A stretch of 64,000 nucleotides of DNA, taken from the NCBI GenBank assembly GCA_008973525.1, contig WACJ01000516.1:1674001-1738000 (forward strand), in the 5' to 3' direction. The notes below the pieces were generated by a model. The model did not search any database, was not told the DNA's origin, and saw only the letters and a list, made by a program, of their open reading frames with translations. Origin of the DNA: Stenopsyche tienmushanensis (lineage: Eukaryota; Arthropoda; Insecta; Trichoptera; Stenopsychidae). Below are positions 36,831 to 49,000 of the stretch, piece after piece. Position numbers and translations under genes: made by a program. Numbering within the stretch: position 1 is the first letter of the stretch; every line of letters starts with the position of its first letter.

Positions 36831-37555
36831 GTTTATTTATAGGAATCGAAGGAATAACAACTTTGACATTGTGTATCGAAGGATAACGTCTATTTATCAC
36901 ATCCTGAACTACTTTTTTTTATACAAACCTTTCTCAATGGATGTAAATTAATTAAATTGATACCAAACAAATATTTCGTTCTCAATTTGTTCATTTTACA
37001 GCAAATTTTGTTGTAGAAGTTTAAAGTAGTGTGAGAACGACCGCAAGTGAATGATTTAATTTGCAACAATTATTAAAATATTTAAAATAATGATAATATC
37101 GCTACTCATTCATAGATTCTCTCCGCCTTGAATTATAATTCCTATCCAAATAATCTTATCCTTATTTTACCATGTGGGGAAGAAAAATGGGAAACCACCA
37201 CATAAAAAATCCTTTCCATAGCTGAGATCGTCTTCGTTCTAGATATGGCATATTCAATTAAAAAACGCATGCCATCTAAAGAAGAATCGAGCTTCCTAGA
37301 TCTCTTTTGGGCTAAAAATATCGAATGAAATCCATCTTCGAAATTAATTAATAACATACATTTATTTTAGCTTAAAACTACAAACAACTTATTCAACATT
37401 GCATTCTAAATCGCATGGAAATTCCTTTGGAGAATGTATTTTTAAAAGTCAAAACATTATAAAAATGCATTATAAATATTTTTTTCAAAATATAAATCAG
37501 AATAAAGAAATCAGGTCGTAATTCAGCAATAACAGATGCAATAGGATTTACAATT
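36831..37555. other. Intronic DNA, nothing recognised
   Basis: AT-rich; no supported feature. Confidence 0.35.
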
Positions 37556-37676
37556 TTTAAATTATATTGTTTTCCAAATTTCGGTTGATGTTGTTGATTT
37601 ATTTCTTATTTTATCCAAATTTTTTTGAAAAACCGCATTACTTCGAAATCGCACAAAAAGAGGGTTGAGTTTATAT
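37556..37676. repeat. Non-autonomous element with CGCACAAAAAGAGGGTTGAGT end, copy 2
   Basis: Matches 8975-9137: TTTTCCAAATTTCGGT, TGATTTATTTC, CCGCAT(T/A)ACTTCGAAATCGC and CACAAAAAGAGG(G/T)TTGAGT, in the same orientation. The left boundary is unclear. Confidence 0.6.
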
Positions 37677-39844
37677 AACTGACAGTGTATGTAGTGTACG
37701 ACTAATATAAACGCTATTTGATTGTGAAATCTCATTTCGTGAAACTTTCTTTTTTGATTTCCACAATTTAGATTGTATCACCTTGAAAAACTTTTTAAAT
37801 AAGGTCCTCAAATAACATTATATATTAACACACCTACAAATACATTCCCTGAAAGTTGTTCGTTGAATAAACATCGTACATTGAAGGACCATTGTTAATA
37901 CATCGAAACCTTGTACGTTCGAGACGGCCACTTTATTATAAACTTCCACCAATGTAAAGACTGGAATTCTATTTAAAAGTGAATAAAGCTCCACATTCAA
38001 TGGCACACAGAGTGAAAAGATAAATAAAGTAGAATGGATTCTACCAATTCTGCCAAATTGTCTATCGGTGCAGTAGTTCAATTAACACTTCCAAAGGCTT
38101 GATGCTTGGCGTAGATATTGGGATATGCCCTCACCATTATAGTCCATTAAACCAAAAATGTTAGTTAAAGTTAAACAATTAAAATAATCTTACTTGGAAA
38201 TATTGAGTCCCTAGATATAAGTACATATATTCATTTCAGATTATAGAATTCTAAAGTACAGCAGAATTACTTCAATTTTAATATACAACGATATGAAAAC
38301 TATGCTAAATAAAGATATTTATGACGATCCAAGTGTTCAAATATTGTTATTTTTATTACTAAATGTTTTGTATTTCAGACGGGGTTGTTGAAAAAGGAGC
38401 GAATTAATAAAACAATTTGAGAGAAGCGGAAAGCTCCCTCAATTTTTAAACAATGGAAAGGGTTGCAATCGTAAAGCTCGAGTCAATGAATCTTTACGTT
38501 CCATTGATTTTTTATTACTGAATAAATTAGAAGAGTTAATAAAAGGGATTCGGACAAAAATCTCGATCTGAAAATATTTACCGAGAGTACACAATGATGA
38601 GTTCTCATAAATTGGCGGTTTTGGGACATATTTGAAAAAAGTGAAAACAATATATAAAATATTCGCATTATTTTGACGCTAAATGGGTTTATCAATCTTA
38701 TTTTATTCCATACATGTGTATATTTTATTGGAGTGGTTTTCGCACAGGATGAACGATCATTTCACATCATATTTTCTCCTGCTAACATTACATCTCTTCT
38801 ATATTTGATTTAAAATATTCGAACGAGCGTGTGAATTTGAAATGGCTGATGGAAGGCGGTTTATTTCAGTGTACTGTGATGTTCATATATTATTGAAATA
38901 ATCTCCAAAATAAATACAAAATTCATATTAATTTAATCTTTACTCTAAGCGCCGAGTGATTTTAACAGATATGATTTATTAAGGCAATCATAATTATTTC
39001 ATCATATGCATTGCCAATGTGAAATGTGCTATATAAAATTGTGATTGATTTTTATCCATCAGTTTGCAAATAAGGCAACAAAATTAACAAATTAAATATA
39101 TATCCGCAATTCGAAATTTTAATGAATAGGTTTCTAACAATATATCAATTATATTTGGCCTTTTCACGAATCACAAACCAATATATATGCATACTACAAA
39201 AGGGACAAATTTTAATTAACGCGTAAAATTCGTGTAATGAAAAACCGAGTAGCTTTTATTACTATATATTTTTATTCATACTTTGTAATTTTAAATTGAC
39301 CAAACGTCGGTTCAATGAGTTAATTTCTGAGTTCTAATTATAAAGTTTCAAATTAAAATCCAGATCACATAAAAAAGTTTCACTGTATACAGGAAGTACT
39401 AAAATTTTCCTGTAGTCATTTCGATATTCGAGTTTAATCAAATTTAAACATAGAAGTAAATATTAAGATAACTATGAATTGCTATTTTGTAATAACACTT
39501 AAGATAGTATACGTAATATTTTTTCCCCGGGCTCATAGATCGTCTTTAATTTACTAATTCCTATAAATTCAATAATCTATTCAATTATTAATTAATTCCA
39601 TCCTAATATATAAAGATACGTAGAAAACAATAGGAAATCACTATATAAAAATCCTCTTAGGGGGAAAAAATGTTCAATTGTGACTTTTAAACTTAGACTA
39701 GATGTTAAATACATTTTACCGTATTTTGATAATAAATTTCCAAGAAAATCAAATAAAAATTTATTTAAAAATTTTTCTACAAAAAAAATTACATTATACC
39801 TTCGATTATTTGGGTTAGTGCTATGGAAGAAGGGCACAGATAAC
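37677..39844. other. Intronic DNA, nothing recognised
   Basis: A minus-strand frame at 37818-38081 (87 codons, five cysteines) has no motif. Nothing else was found. Confidence 0.35.
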
Positions 39845-40958
39845 TGAAAAAACTGGTATTTATTTAGGAAACGCTCAAAGTTAAGCAGATAAGTGACTTT
39901 TAGTAGCTATTGTAGTATTAAGCGTTACCAAAATATAAAAAATATGTATTAGTATATATTTTTTGAGATTTTTTAAACAAATTTCTAAAGCTATTATATC
40001 ATTATATTCAAATCTTTTTTATTCAGCGTAATTTAGCAATGTTTTAACATAATTCAATTTTTTAGGAATGAAACAAACATACACCTATTTCTGAACCAGC
40101 AAAATGATTTGTTAAAATGCTTCAAAAATCGTCATGTTTTATGATGTTAAAAGATTTACATTTTTTATTATTGCTATGGCCATTATGTTTATAACGTTAA
40201 TTCTATAATAATTACAAGTACTCTGTACTCTGTACTAAAATCTGAACTACAAAAAGTCAGGGACAGTATTCTATAGTCCGACAACGTCTTGCAAAAAGTT
40301 TGTCGGATTACCGCAGGTCTTCTGTATATCATTTGTTTTATTCTCTTAAAAATGCATTAAATCTGTTTCCATATCAAGAAATGTTACTGGCTTTACATTT
40401 GATCTTTACTCTTGCGTTATTCTATGAATAGCATCCAATATCCTTATATTTAGGAATTGATCAAGATGTCAATATCCTCGGCAAAAATTTTCAGAAGATT
40501 TTGACAATAAAGACATTTCTTTGACGATATTCGTATAATAATTATCCCAAATATGTCACATAAGGGAGGCAAAAATTTTACAACCATAAGTTCATCGTTT
40601 GTTTTCAAGATGCTTTCGTTTGGATAAAAAGGAACATTATCTAATGATAATACTGTTTTTGAGTCAATCCCTTGTTTAAAAAAAAGCTTGCACTCAGGGA
40701 ACCCATTTCCTTTTGAACCAAACTTCAAATATATATATGACTATAATAATCGAGAGGAAGATTTTTCATTTCATGCGTTTATGCAAAACATTTATCACAG
40801 ACAGTTATCCTTTCTTTGGACAATGAATTTCCTGGAGTGAACTTTTTCCTTTCATTAAATTATAATAAATTAATTTAAAAAAAATAATTGAAATTTTTCA
40901 TGCACGGATACTCCGCAAACCGGATAATTCGCGCTCGGATAATCGAAAGTACACTATA
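39845..40958 (-). mobile_element. Tigger/pogo-like element relic, copy 2
   Basis: The right end, read inverted, is TAGTGTACTTTCGATTATCC then GAGC, next to TA at 40957-40958; it matches the end of copy 1. The left part (AACGCTCAAAGTTAAGCAGA at 39872) matches 9658 onward. The transposase relic is on the minus strand. The left terminal repeat itself is degraded. Confidence 0.75.
40450..40800 (-). pseudogene. Tigger/pogo transposase fragment
   Basis: On the minus strand MKNLPLDYYS near 40770, then after a frame change KQGIDSKTVLSLDNVPFYPN then ESILKTNDELMVVKFLPP. This is the LLLDNAPSHP segment holding the second catalytic aspartate and the KFLPP motif of pogo/Tigger enzymes. Past it, the usual QPMDQG is replaced by unrelated sequence, and the segment before it is deleted. 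It is non-functional. It shares more motif identity with the family than copy 1 in this segment. Confidence 0.8.
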
Positions 40959-41073
40959 AAACATAGATTTTATTTATTATGACATGTAACATGTATAGAA
41001 TTATGCAAACTTTCATAGCAAAACGTGCATGAATATAAAGTATAGATCGATAATGAAAATGAAGAAGTCAAAC

Positions 41074-41370
41074 TCAATATTGTTTATTGACTATTATTTT
41101 TTTTTTAAAAATACGTATTGTAACGTACAAATAGAATAATGTTTTTGAATTTGTTTTGAATTTGTATTGAATATGAATTTCGTCATTTAGTCTGAATCTG
41201 ATTTTGATTGCCAGGCAACCTGCTGCTGAAAATGCAGGCTCAGCCTCCACACTCGTTGGAGGTATCGTCATCAGATATTTAAATTCTAGTTCGAGTTGAT
41301 GACCGCGTGAGCCCCCATTTTCGTATAATACCATCAAAGAGACTGATAAAATTCCTTTTTGCTGAGACAC
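41074..41370 (-). pseudogene. hAT transposase C-terminal dimerisation domain
   Basis: The minus strand reads LMVLYENGGSRGHQLELEFK then YLMTIPPTSVEAEPAFSAAG and IKIRFRLNDE. hAT proteins end with a dimerisation domain of form LY..GG.RG..LE..Y.YL.TIPPTSVEAERAFSAAG......RLND, which fits closely. One change (AEP for AER) and the following text, which becomes low complexity, show decay. The rest of the protein is absent upstream. The hAT end at 41640-41700 lies on the 5' side, implying a large internal deletion. Confidence 0.88.
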
Positions 41371-41639
41371 GTACTAAAACTCGCAAAATTCCCGATTTCC
41401 CGACAAATTATTTATTTCCGTCGCTGCAGATGAATACTTACATACTATAATACTTTGATGTCATTCATAATTGTTTTATGGAGAAATACAAAAAATCTGA
41501 ACCCTGTATCTATTATATTTCATATCGATAGTCCCATTATTAGAGTCGAGGTGTAGTAAATACATCACCGGTAGGGAAAAGTTAATATAGCAATCTGAAA
41601 AATTTATATGTACTGTATATATGTATACATAAATTAGAC

Positions 41640-41700
41640 AGTTACTGCCCCTAGGCGTCGCCTAAGCTCGCCAATTAGTAGTTACGCCACTGTTTCCAAG
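41640..41700 (+). repeat. hAT terminal end CAGTGGCGTAACTA
   Basis: Inverted, the sequence ending at 41692 reads CAGTGGCGTAACTACTAATT then GGCGAGCTTAGGCGACGCCT, a common insect hAT end. TTTCCAAG (41693-41700) would be one copy of the 8-bp duplication. The opposite end was not found. Confidence 0.7.
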
Positions 41701-41779
41701 CGTCCAGGTTTCGGCGGGAATGTCTCGATCTAGTAGCTCTCAACGTGCTGCTGAGGTGTACGATTTCTGTTAGATAAAA

Positions 41780-41872
41780 ATTTCAATCCCGAATTTTTCG
41801 GGATTACGTTTACTAATCCCGGGATTCATGAGCACCTAATACTTTCCGAGATCCCGGGATTGGATTCCCCAG
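41780..41872. repeat. AATCCCGGGATT palindromic repeat, copy 1
   Basis: Repeated words AATCCCG, CGGGATTACGTTT and AATCCCGGGATT, with TTCCGAGATCCCGGGATTGG. The same words recur at 60916-61068. The two may be parts of one non-autonomous element family. Confidence 0.65.
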
Positions 41873-43884
41873 ATGTGTCATATGTTTATTTTTTTAAAAT
41901 AGATTTACTAATCTTTTTCTAGATCTAGTGTTGGTATTATTCGAATAGTTACAAAACATTCAATTTGAATGAACAGGTTTTTTTTGGGAAATTCTACGAA
42001 ATTATATTAAAGTTGTAATAATGAGCGTTTGTGAGCGGTGTGATTATATATTTTTTGCATTTTCAGGATGCACATTTTAAGAATTTATCCCTCCGTATGC
42101 TTTTAATACTTTTTTGATATTCGCGAAATTATTTCTACGTAGTCTTAAACTCATTATTTGTGCGGAAGTATAAAATTAACATAGAAATGAGGCACGAAAG
42201 AATTAATTCTCCACCGCATTTTTTCCTAAAGCGAAAATTCAATAAAAAGATTGAACGTAAACTTGTTCCCCGTTTAACATTCGAGGGTAAATATCTCTAA
42301 AAATAAATGTTTCTTTGAAAAGCGATTTTTGTTGCTGTGAACAGCTTCGGTTTGAGCTTTGAAAGTTTTTTGCTGACCGAAAGCCTGTCAAAAACGAGCT
42401 TTTTTACCAAACAGTTTTCTTTCTTGTCGCGTTTTTATGATACGATCGATTGGGGTGCGATTTGGTCTTATCTTAAAGAATTACCGTTTGTAAAAGCATC
42501 CGAGGAGAGTTTTTCTTTTAAGACGTAATGGAAATATAATACAAATTAAGCTACGATTTTATCGAGGAATGATTTAAAATTACAGGAAGCACAGGGCAGA
42601 TAAGCTGATTTATAGTATTGCTCTGCAGTAATTTTTTCTCCGGCTTTTTAAGATTTTCAGCTGAACTTTTTAGTATTTGAAAGACACTTTTAAATTCTGC
42701 CGCATTGTCAAATACTCTGTGCTGAATTATTTATCAAAGAAATTGCATTTAAGCTTTTGTTAGGCTAAAAGGCTAATTATACTGTTGCAACATCTGCAGT
42801 GAACGACATTCAAGAAAATACCAGATAGTAATTGAATATGTATATTATTAGTAATTGAATAGCTTATTTAAACATATCATTCATTAAACCATCTAAATTT
42901 TCATAAGAACTTATGTAATTTTACATCATTCAAATTAAGTTTTTTAAATTCATATTAGTATATAATCAAAAGTGAAATATTCTAATTTAATACAATATAA
43001 AAATAACCCCTTATAAAACACCTGCATCCCCTAGCGAGCTTGGATGCACCTTAGCTAATTATACTGTGGGTAACTTTATCCTTCATGTTGCCTTTACTTC
43101 GTTGATATTACATAATATAAAATGCATCAATCTTCACCTTCTCCATATAATGGATGCACTATGTCGTGTGAATAACTAATAATGCTCTTGAAATTTCCGT
43201 CTGTTTATTACATACTACCCTTAAAAATATATCAAATTCGTTTAGATATTAATTGAAAATTGACCAATAAATTTTCATAGATGACATATCTAATTATTTT
43301 ATGTATGTATAATTTGCTTGAATAACATTTTCGTTGGTATATTTTTATAAGGAAATGTCCCATAACTATACGGTAAAGGTCAAGAATGTCTCTAAGAGTT
43401 TTATCGACCCTGTGAAGTGGAGTAAAAATGGTATTTATTAAATTTACCCTGAATATTTGAAAATGTTACTTGAGGTATTTTTATATCGAAGAGTTGGTTT
43501 ATTTATATATTGAGGTCATATTCCAATTTTGAAAACTTTTAAAATATAATTTTTTTTTGGCACAAGCCATTCCAAATTACGCGTAAGAGGTAATAAGTGT
43601 TTAATATGTCCATTTTTAAAATAAATGGGAAATATTCCTTGTATTCTATAATTATCGTACTTTGAAGATCTGAATAATTTCATTGCAATTCAAGTAACGT
43701 TACTTTTAATTTTTACTTTTTTTTTAAATTAATAATAAGTCATTCAGAAAAATAAAAAAATACAAGTTTAAATGGTGTATCAATTTACAAATTTAAATCT
43801 TAGATTACTATCCTTATCCTAATTATGAACATAAATTTTATTTTTAATATTCTTTTTATACATTATAAGTTAATTTATATTATG
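41873..43884. other. Intronic DNA, nothing recognised
   Basis: AT-rich. The frame at 42337-42528 has no motif. Confidence 0.35.
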
Positions 43885-44218
43885 TTGCCCTAAACGGGAG
43901 CGGCGTATGTTAATGTTTGTCGAATCATCGTCTTGTATAATAATTTATTGGGGATCGAAAGAGCACTGCGTCGACGAAAAATAGAGTGCAGCGCCACCAT
44001 GGTTGCTAACCCGCGGGCTCGAGTCCTCGACAACTGCGCTCCCCATCTCAGTCTTCTATCCAAAGTCATCCCCAAGTATTTCATTTGGGGTTTCCATTCG
44101 ATGGAGCTGGACACGATAACTAATGGAAAAATTGGCGATTTTTCCATTTCACGGAGAACAAAATAGCTTCGGTTTTTTCTTTGTTTAGTTTAAGTTTCTA
44201 ATAATCGAAATTAGTGAA
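43885..44218 (-). pseudogene. Non-LTR retrotransposon RT fragment (Jockey/R1 type)
   Basis: The minus strand reads KLKLNKEKTEAILFSVK, then after a frameshift IEWKPQMKYLGMTLDRRLRW, RTRARGLATMVALHSIFRR and SALSIPNKLLYKTMIRQTLT then YAAPV. This is the end of the reverse transcriptase (LN..KT...F, the YLGV.LD.RL.W motif, and the K..LY...I.P...YA.P.W motif) of insect non-LTR elements. The tryptophan codon after YAAPV has become a stop. It is 5' and 3' truncated. Confidence 0.88.
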
Positions 44219-44429
44219 TGCTGCTTTTAGCGATCGTTCATATTTGATATTTCTTGAAAATGTATTGGACTCTCAAGAAATCTCATTCAGTAAGTTCACC
44301 ATGACTATTCTTCGAAGGAAGATCAATCTTATTCTATGGCATTTCAAAATGTTTCTATACAATGTTAGCTTGACTCTGTGTCACGTTTTTTTTTACTATT
44401 AGTAACTTTCAAAATATTCTTAAAATTCC

Positions 44430-44672
44430 GACAGACTCGACCGATCTCCATCACAGCGCGACAGATCCCCTGGAAACCTCACGTGAGATATCTGGGAGTG
44501 AATCTGGACACGAAGCTGAGGTGGGAAGAGCACATCTCGTCTCGATCGTGAGAGCTGGCGGCTCTGGGGGCGCTCTCTTCTATATACCTAGGACGGAGTG
44601 CCCTATAGACCGATAACAAACTCCTCCTGTTTAAGACAGTCATTTGCCCAGCGTTCACATTTATTTTGCTTA
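44430..44672 (+). pseudogene. Second non-LTR RT fragment, opposite strand
   Basis: The plus strand reads RQTRPISITARQIPWKPHVR then YLGVNLDTKLRWEEHISS, stop, ELAALGALSSIYLGRSAL, stop, DNKLLLFKTVICPAF. It is the same RT segment as 43885-44218 but from a different, more GC-rich element, lying head-away on the other strand. Two in-frame stops make it dead. The encoded segment ends in AT-rich sequence near 44672. Confidence 0.85.
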
Positions 44673-44872
44673 TTTTATAAATGACATTATTTCAATAAAT
44701 GTTAATTAAACGAAAAAAAAAATATCTTAAAATTCATGAAAAAAGTTTTTGTATTAAAGCTAAGTGTACTCACGTAATTACATATTACTTAGCGAACGTA
44801 TGATTACGATCTTCATTTTTAAGTGAGAATTGAAGATATCCTAATTCTGTATTGAATTGCTTGTAGCTCTTA

Positions 44873-46055
44873 TATTAGTTAAAGCGGAAAGAAATGTCAT
44901 TTTTTGTTATTTGGAGAAAAAAAAATTTTTTTAATAAAAGCTGTACAATATTACTCAATTAAATAATTTTCATTGTTACTTATAATCGCCTTCCACGGAT
45001 TAGGGAGCTTTTTAATGCCTCTTTCGTAAAACTCGGCCGGTTTTCCACTAAAGTAAGAATCCAAATGATTTTTCACTTGTTCCACAGAAGTGATTTTTTT
45101 TTATCGCGAAGCGAATGTTCTAATGACTTTAAAAAATGATAGTCTAAAGGTACAATATTAGGAGAATATGGTGGATGTTGCAGCACTTCCAAATCCAGCT
45201 CCCTTATTTTGTTCTGCGTAATCCTTGCTGTGTGTGGCCTTGTATTATCATGCTGTAATATTCTTCTTTGGTTGTTAACTAGCACTGATCGCTTTTTGAG
45301 CATTTTCGCTTTTAACCTATTTAATTGTACACAGTATAGCTCTGCTGTGACAGTTTGGTCAGGTTTTAATAATTCGTAGTGAATTACGCTAAAAAAAAAT
45401 CCCACCAAACACAAAGCAGGACCTTTTTCAAGGATAATGACGGTCGAGGGATAGAAACAGATACTTGATTTGAAAAAAGCCACTGTTTTTCCTTCTCGGG
45501 CTGTTGTAGAGGACCCACTTCTCATCCCCAGTAACGATTCTTCTTAAAAATGGATCGGTTTCATACCTGGACAATAGCGATGAACAAATTATTATCCGTT
45601 GTTCCAAGTCTAGCGATAATTCCTTTATTGTTTTTCAAAGATTAGATTCTACCAGAAAATTTAATGCGTCATCATCGATTTTTAGAGGTTGTTCTGATTT
45701 TGATTTAATTTTAAAATCTCTGTCGCCACTTTTGAATCTTTTGAACCATCTATAGCATTTTCGAATATTTAATATGTTGCCATATGTATCACATATGCTC
45801 TGGGTAGCTTCTTTTGCTTTTAATCCTTTGTCCAATAAAACAGTAAACAAGATTCGCAAATGGGTCTCATCAATTTCTGGCTTGGACATTTTCACTATAG
45901 CTAAAAAAATATGTAAATATTTGAAAAAGTAAGACAAACAACAGAGCATCAAAATGACAACAACCTTGACGTATTCATTCGACAGCAACCCGAAGCAAAC
46001 TGACGGCAAAGGACGCAACCAAAAAATATGACATTTCTTTCCGCTTTATCTAATA
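44873..46055 (-). mobile_element. Near-complete mariner element, copy C (different family)
   Basis: Ends TTAGTTAAAGCGGAAAGAAA (from 44875) and, inverted, TTAGATAAAGCGGAAAGAAA (from 46053) match over more than 25 bases, flanked by TA. The match continues outside into TCTTATA on both sides, so the true repeat may be longer. The element is about 1.18 kb and encodes a transposase on the minus strand. The family is unrelated to copies A and B. Confidence 0.92.
44951..45889 (-). pseudogene. Mariner transposase, catalytic triad kept but frame broken
   Basis: It starts at ATG 45889. MSKPEIDETHLRILFTVLLD and then YGNILNIRKCYRWFKRFKSG are the HTH region. A TGA follows LVESNL (near 45633), and a gap of roughly 45 residues removes the linker. 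It resumes at LLSRYETDPFLRRIVTGDEK then WVLYN (first aspartate). After a frameshift come HYELLKPDQTVTAELY, ILQHDNTRPHTA (second aspartate) and HPPYSPNIVPLDYHF (third, 34 residues on). After another shift SYFSGKPAEFYERGIKKLPN ends at the stop 44951-44953. Roughly 310 of 345 residues are represented. All three catalytic aspartates survive, but one stop, the internal gap and two shifts inactivate it. Confidence 0.9.
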
Positions 46056-49000
46056 TAAGACTCTTTTTTTTCTTGTTTACTACGCTTCTTATTACCATGA
46101 TTGCCGTAAAACAATGTGATTAAGTATGTGCGTTTGCATTGATTGATGAGTTGGATGAAACTTAAGAAAGAAACTTAACACCGTAAGATGATTTGATCTC
46201 GAATAATTTTTGCGTATAAATAAATGTATTATTTGTCTTTTTACATATTCGCCATTATATATAGAGGTAAAACAGAGCATAAAAACCTTCTTGGATTTAG
46301 TTTAAAATAGGGACGAATAAGTTTTTTTGTTCATGTTGAACATGTTGCTAAAAAATGTTTGCATCCATATTCCCTCAAAAATTTAACATAATTTAAAATC
46401 TCTATTTTAATACAGCAACTTGTATTGTTTCAAGCATTGCCGATTAATCAATCGGTTAATTTTTTCGTACAATTGTATTGCTAACCTGAATTCGTTATGG
46501 CTAATGAATTGTATAAATGGGGTGGTTAGGCTCTACTGTCTGCATGGTTTTGTTTTAATTTAACAATTGTTTATTTAGAATTTGGTCCAATTTCAATTTC
46601 GCTGTAAACTTGATTCCTGCCCATACGGCATGTTTCAGTATATATATATATATATATACATAATTGAGGAATACTCCATCGGCCTCCCCACGGGTGGGAG
46701 TGGTAGTGTATGGTGTATTTGCTCGGGTAAACCATCCCGATTTATTTTAGTACGTGCCCCAATCACCTTAATTGCGACCGTTTTGTACGTAATATGAAGG
46801 CTTTGTCCTTGAATCTGGCGAGGTGGAATTATTGAAACCTTTCTTTTTCATAAACTTGATATTTTTGAGCCGACTGTTTGTGACTTTATTAATTTGTAAA
46901 CAGTGTTCTCTTGTCGTTACGTTTTTATGGCATTGTTTTTATTTGGCTGGGAAATTTCCTGGATGAGCCTTTACACGAAAGTAAATTTATTTATATAAAA
47001 TTTAATTTAATCCTGGGCCTTGGTGAATTTTTTACGACCTCGTGTGCGTGGAGACTTCATATATTATTTTTTCCAGCAAACCATTCACCGGAATTTTTGA
47101 CTATCACCTGTGCGGCTTTGGAAGATTTTATTTCCAAAAGCGTTCTTGTATGTTTGTTGTATATATTGGACAAGTTACAGGTAACAAATGCGGTCGTGTA
47201 TCTCTGGCAAATCCTGCAATGCAGAGACCATTTATAAAGTTAAATTATTTCTGAATATATTTCTTCTAAGTAGATATTTTTTGCTTGAAACACAATATTC
47301 TTAAAGCAACCAGTGATCTTTCACTGAAAGCGAATTCCAACGTAATACGATCCCCCGCTTGAACTTGTTTATCGATCATTTAATTAATGATAATAGTCTA
47401 TCGTGACAATGAGAGACGCCTGAAATTGAGAAAGGAACGTTTGAAATCCAATACAAACTGACAATCGCTCACAAAATTTAACCCGCAGTCTTAATAATTC
47501 GACCAACTTCTGCTAAAATTGAGCAATGTTTGTATTTAACCGTCGGAAATTGCTTTGAATAGAATATAGCTCCATTGTTATCGTCATTTATCAGTGGACG
47601 TTGTCCAGGGTCAATAGAATGGTAATTTCTTTAACAAAATCTTCGGTTGTGGGATCAGTTAAAGAGAATTTGCGACCCTTTCGACAAGAACAATGGAGCA
47701 GTTCGACCTCGCTATTACTTGACCCTCGTAACAGCTCCAACCATTAGGATAGGCTTTTAGTGGTTAATATATTGCCATTAAGAATTTAATTTTAATCGAT
47801 AAGCTGAACAATTCAAAAACATCACTATAACTGATAATTTTATCCCCCATTCAAAAGAACAAATCTTCCATATGTATTCTGGAATCTAAGACATTTTTTT
47901 AAAGGGAAATTTAGCCCTTTTCTGGTGAATGTCCAGAAGATCGAGAGGTAAGGCATATGGTCATAAACATGACAAAAACCGGTTGTTAAAAACATTTCTT
48001 ATTCTTTTTAGCTTGGGGTTTTCTCCTGGAAGCATTGTCACGCATGTGTGTAAGCTAAATAAGTTGTTTGGATCGTAGTATTTTTTTAGTTTCAGAATCA
48101 ATATTTTGCAATCTCAAAATGGTATTTTATACAGAATTAAAATATTGCGTTTTTTATTATTTAAAAATATTTTATTTATGATTGCTTCTCAGTTAAAGAT
48201 AGATCAAAATCACCTCCAAAGACACATTATTGCTGTTAAAAATCTATTTTCTACTAACGATATGTACACAACACAACGCGGTCAGAATACCCCTAAAAGG
48301 ATATCGTGGACTTCATCCAATCAGCAATGTCCTTTTACGAGGGTTCGTATCTAATCTGACTTAATTTTCGTGTCTTATGTGTGTTTCTTATGGGAGAGTG
48401 TTGTGTATTTACGAGTCGTCGTTGAATTTTCTATTATATATAATAATAGGTTTGTCACGTAGGATGAGATAATTTTTCATCATGTTACAGAAAATATCTT
48501 TGATGGACATGGATGGACATCTACGTACTACAGTAACGCCCAAGACGTCGGGTTTCTAATTATTTACATCAGCAAAGATATAACTATGTTATCGACTTAA
48601 TAAATATTATATATAATTTACCCTAAATATATTTGCTTTATTTTTTTGGTATACTTTGTTTAGATGCCATTTTATTCAACGTTTGATGAATTCATAAATA
48701 AATTTAAATTGCGTGTTTAATCCAATCATCTCTATTTCAGTAAGTTATGACCGCATTTTTGCTGAGATACATTGATTTAATAAGTTTAAGAAATCATATT
48801 GCTTGTGTAATCTGAAATGTTGGGTGCAATTTTTTGCATCAATATCAATATGCATTTTAAAACGGTTTACAATCTCCATTTATACAATAAAAATAGTCTT
48901 ATTGTAGCATAAATTTAAATTACCGTCCTATTTCTAGATTGATTACATGTAAATTGGTACTATTGGGTTACACTATCTCTTCACAATAAATAGTCTTGCT

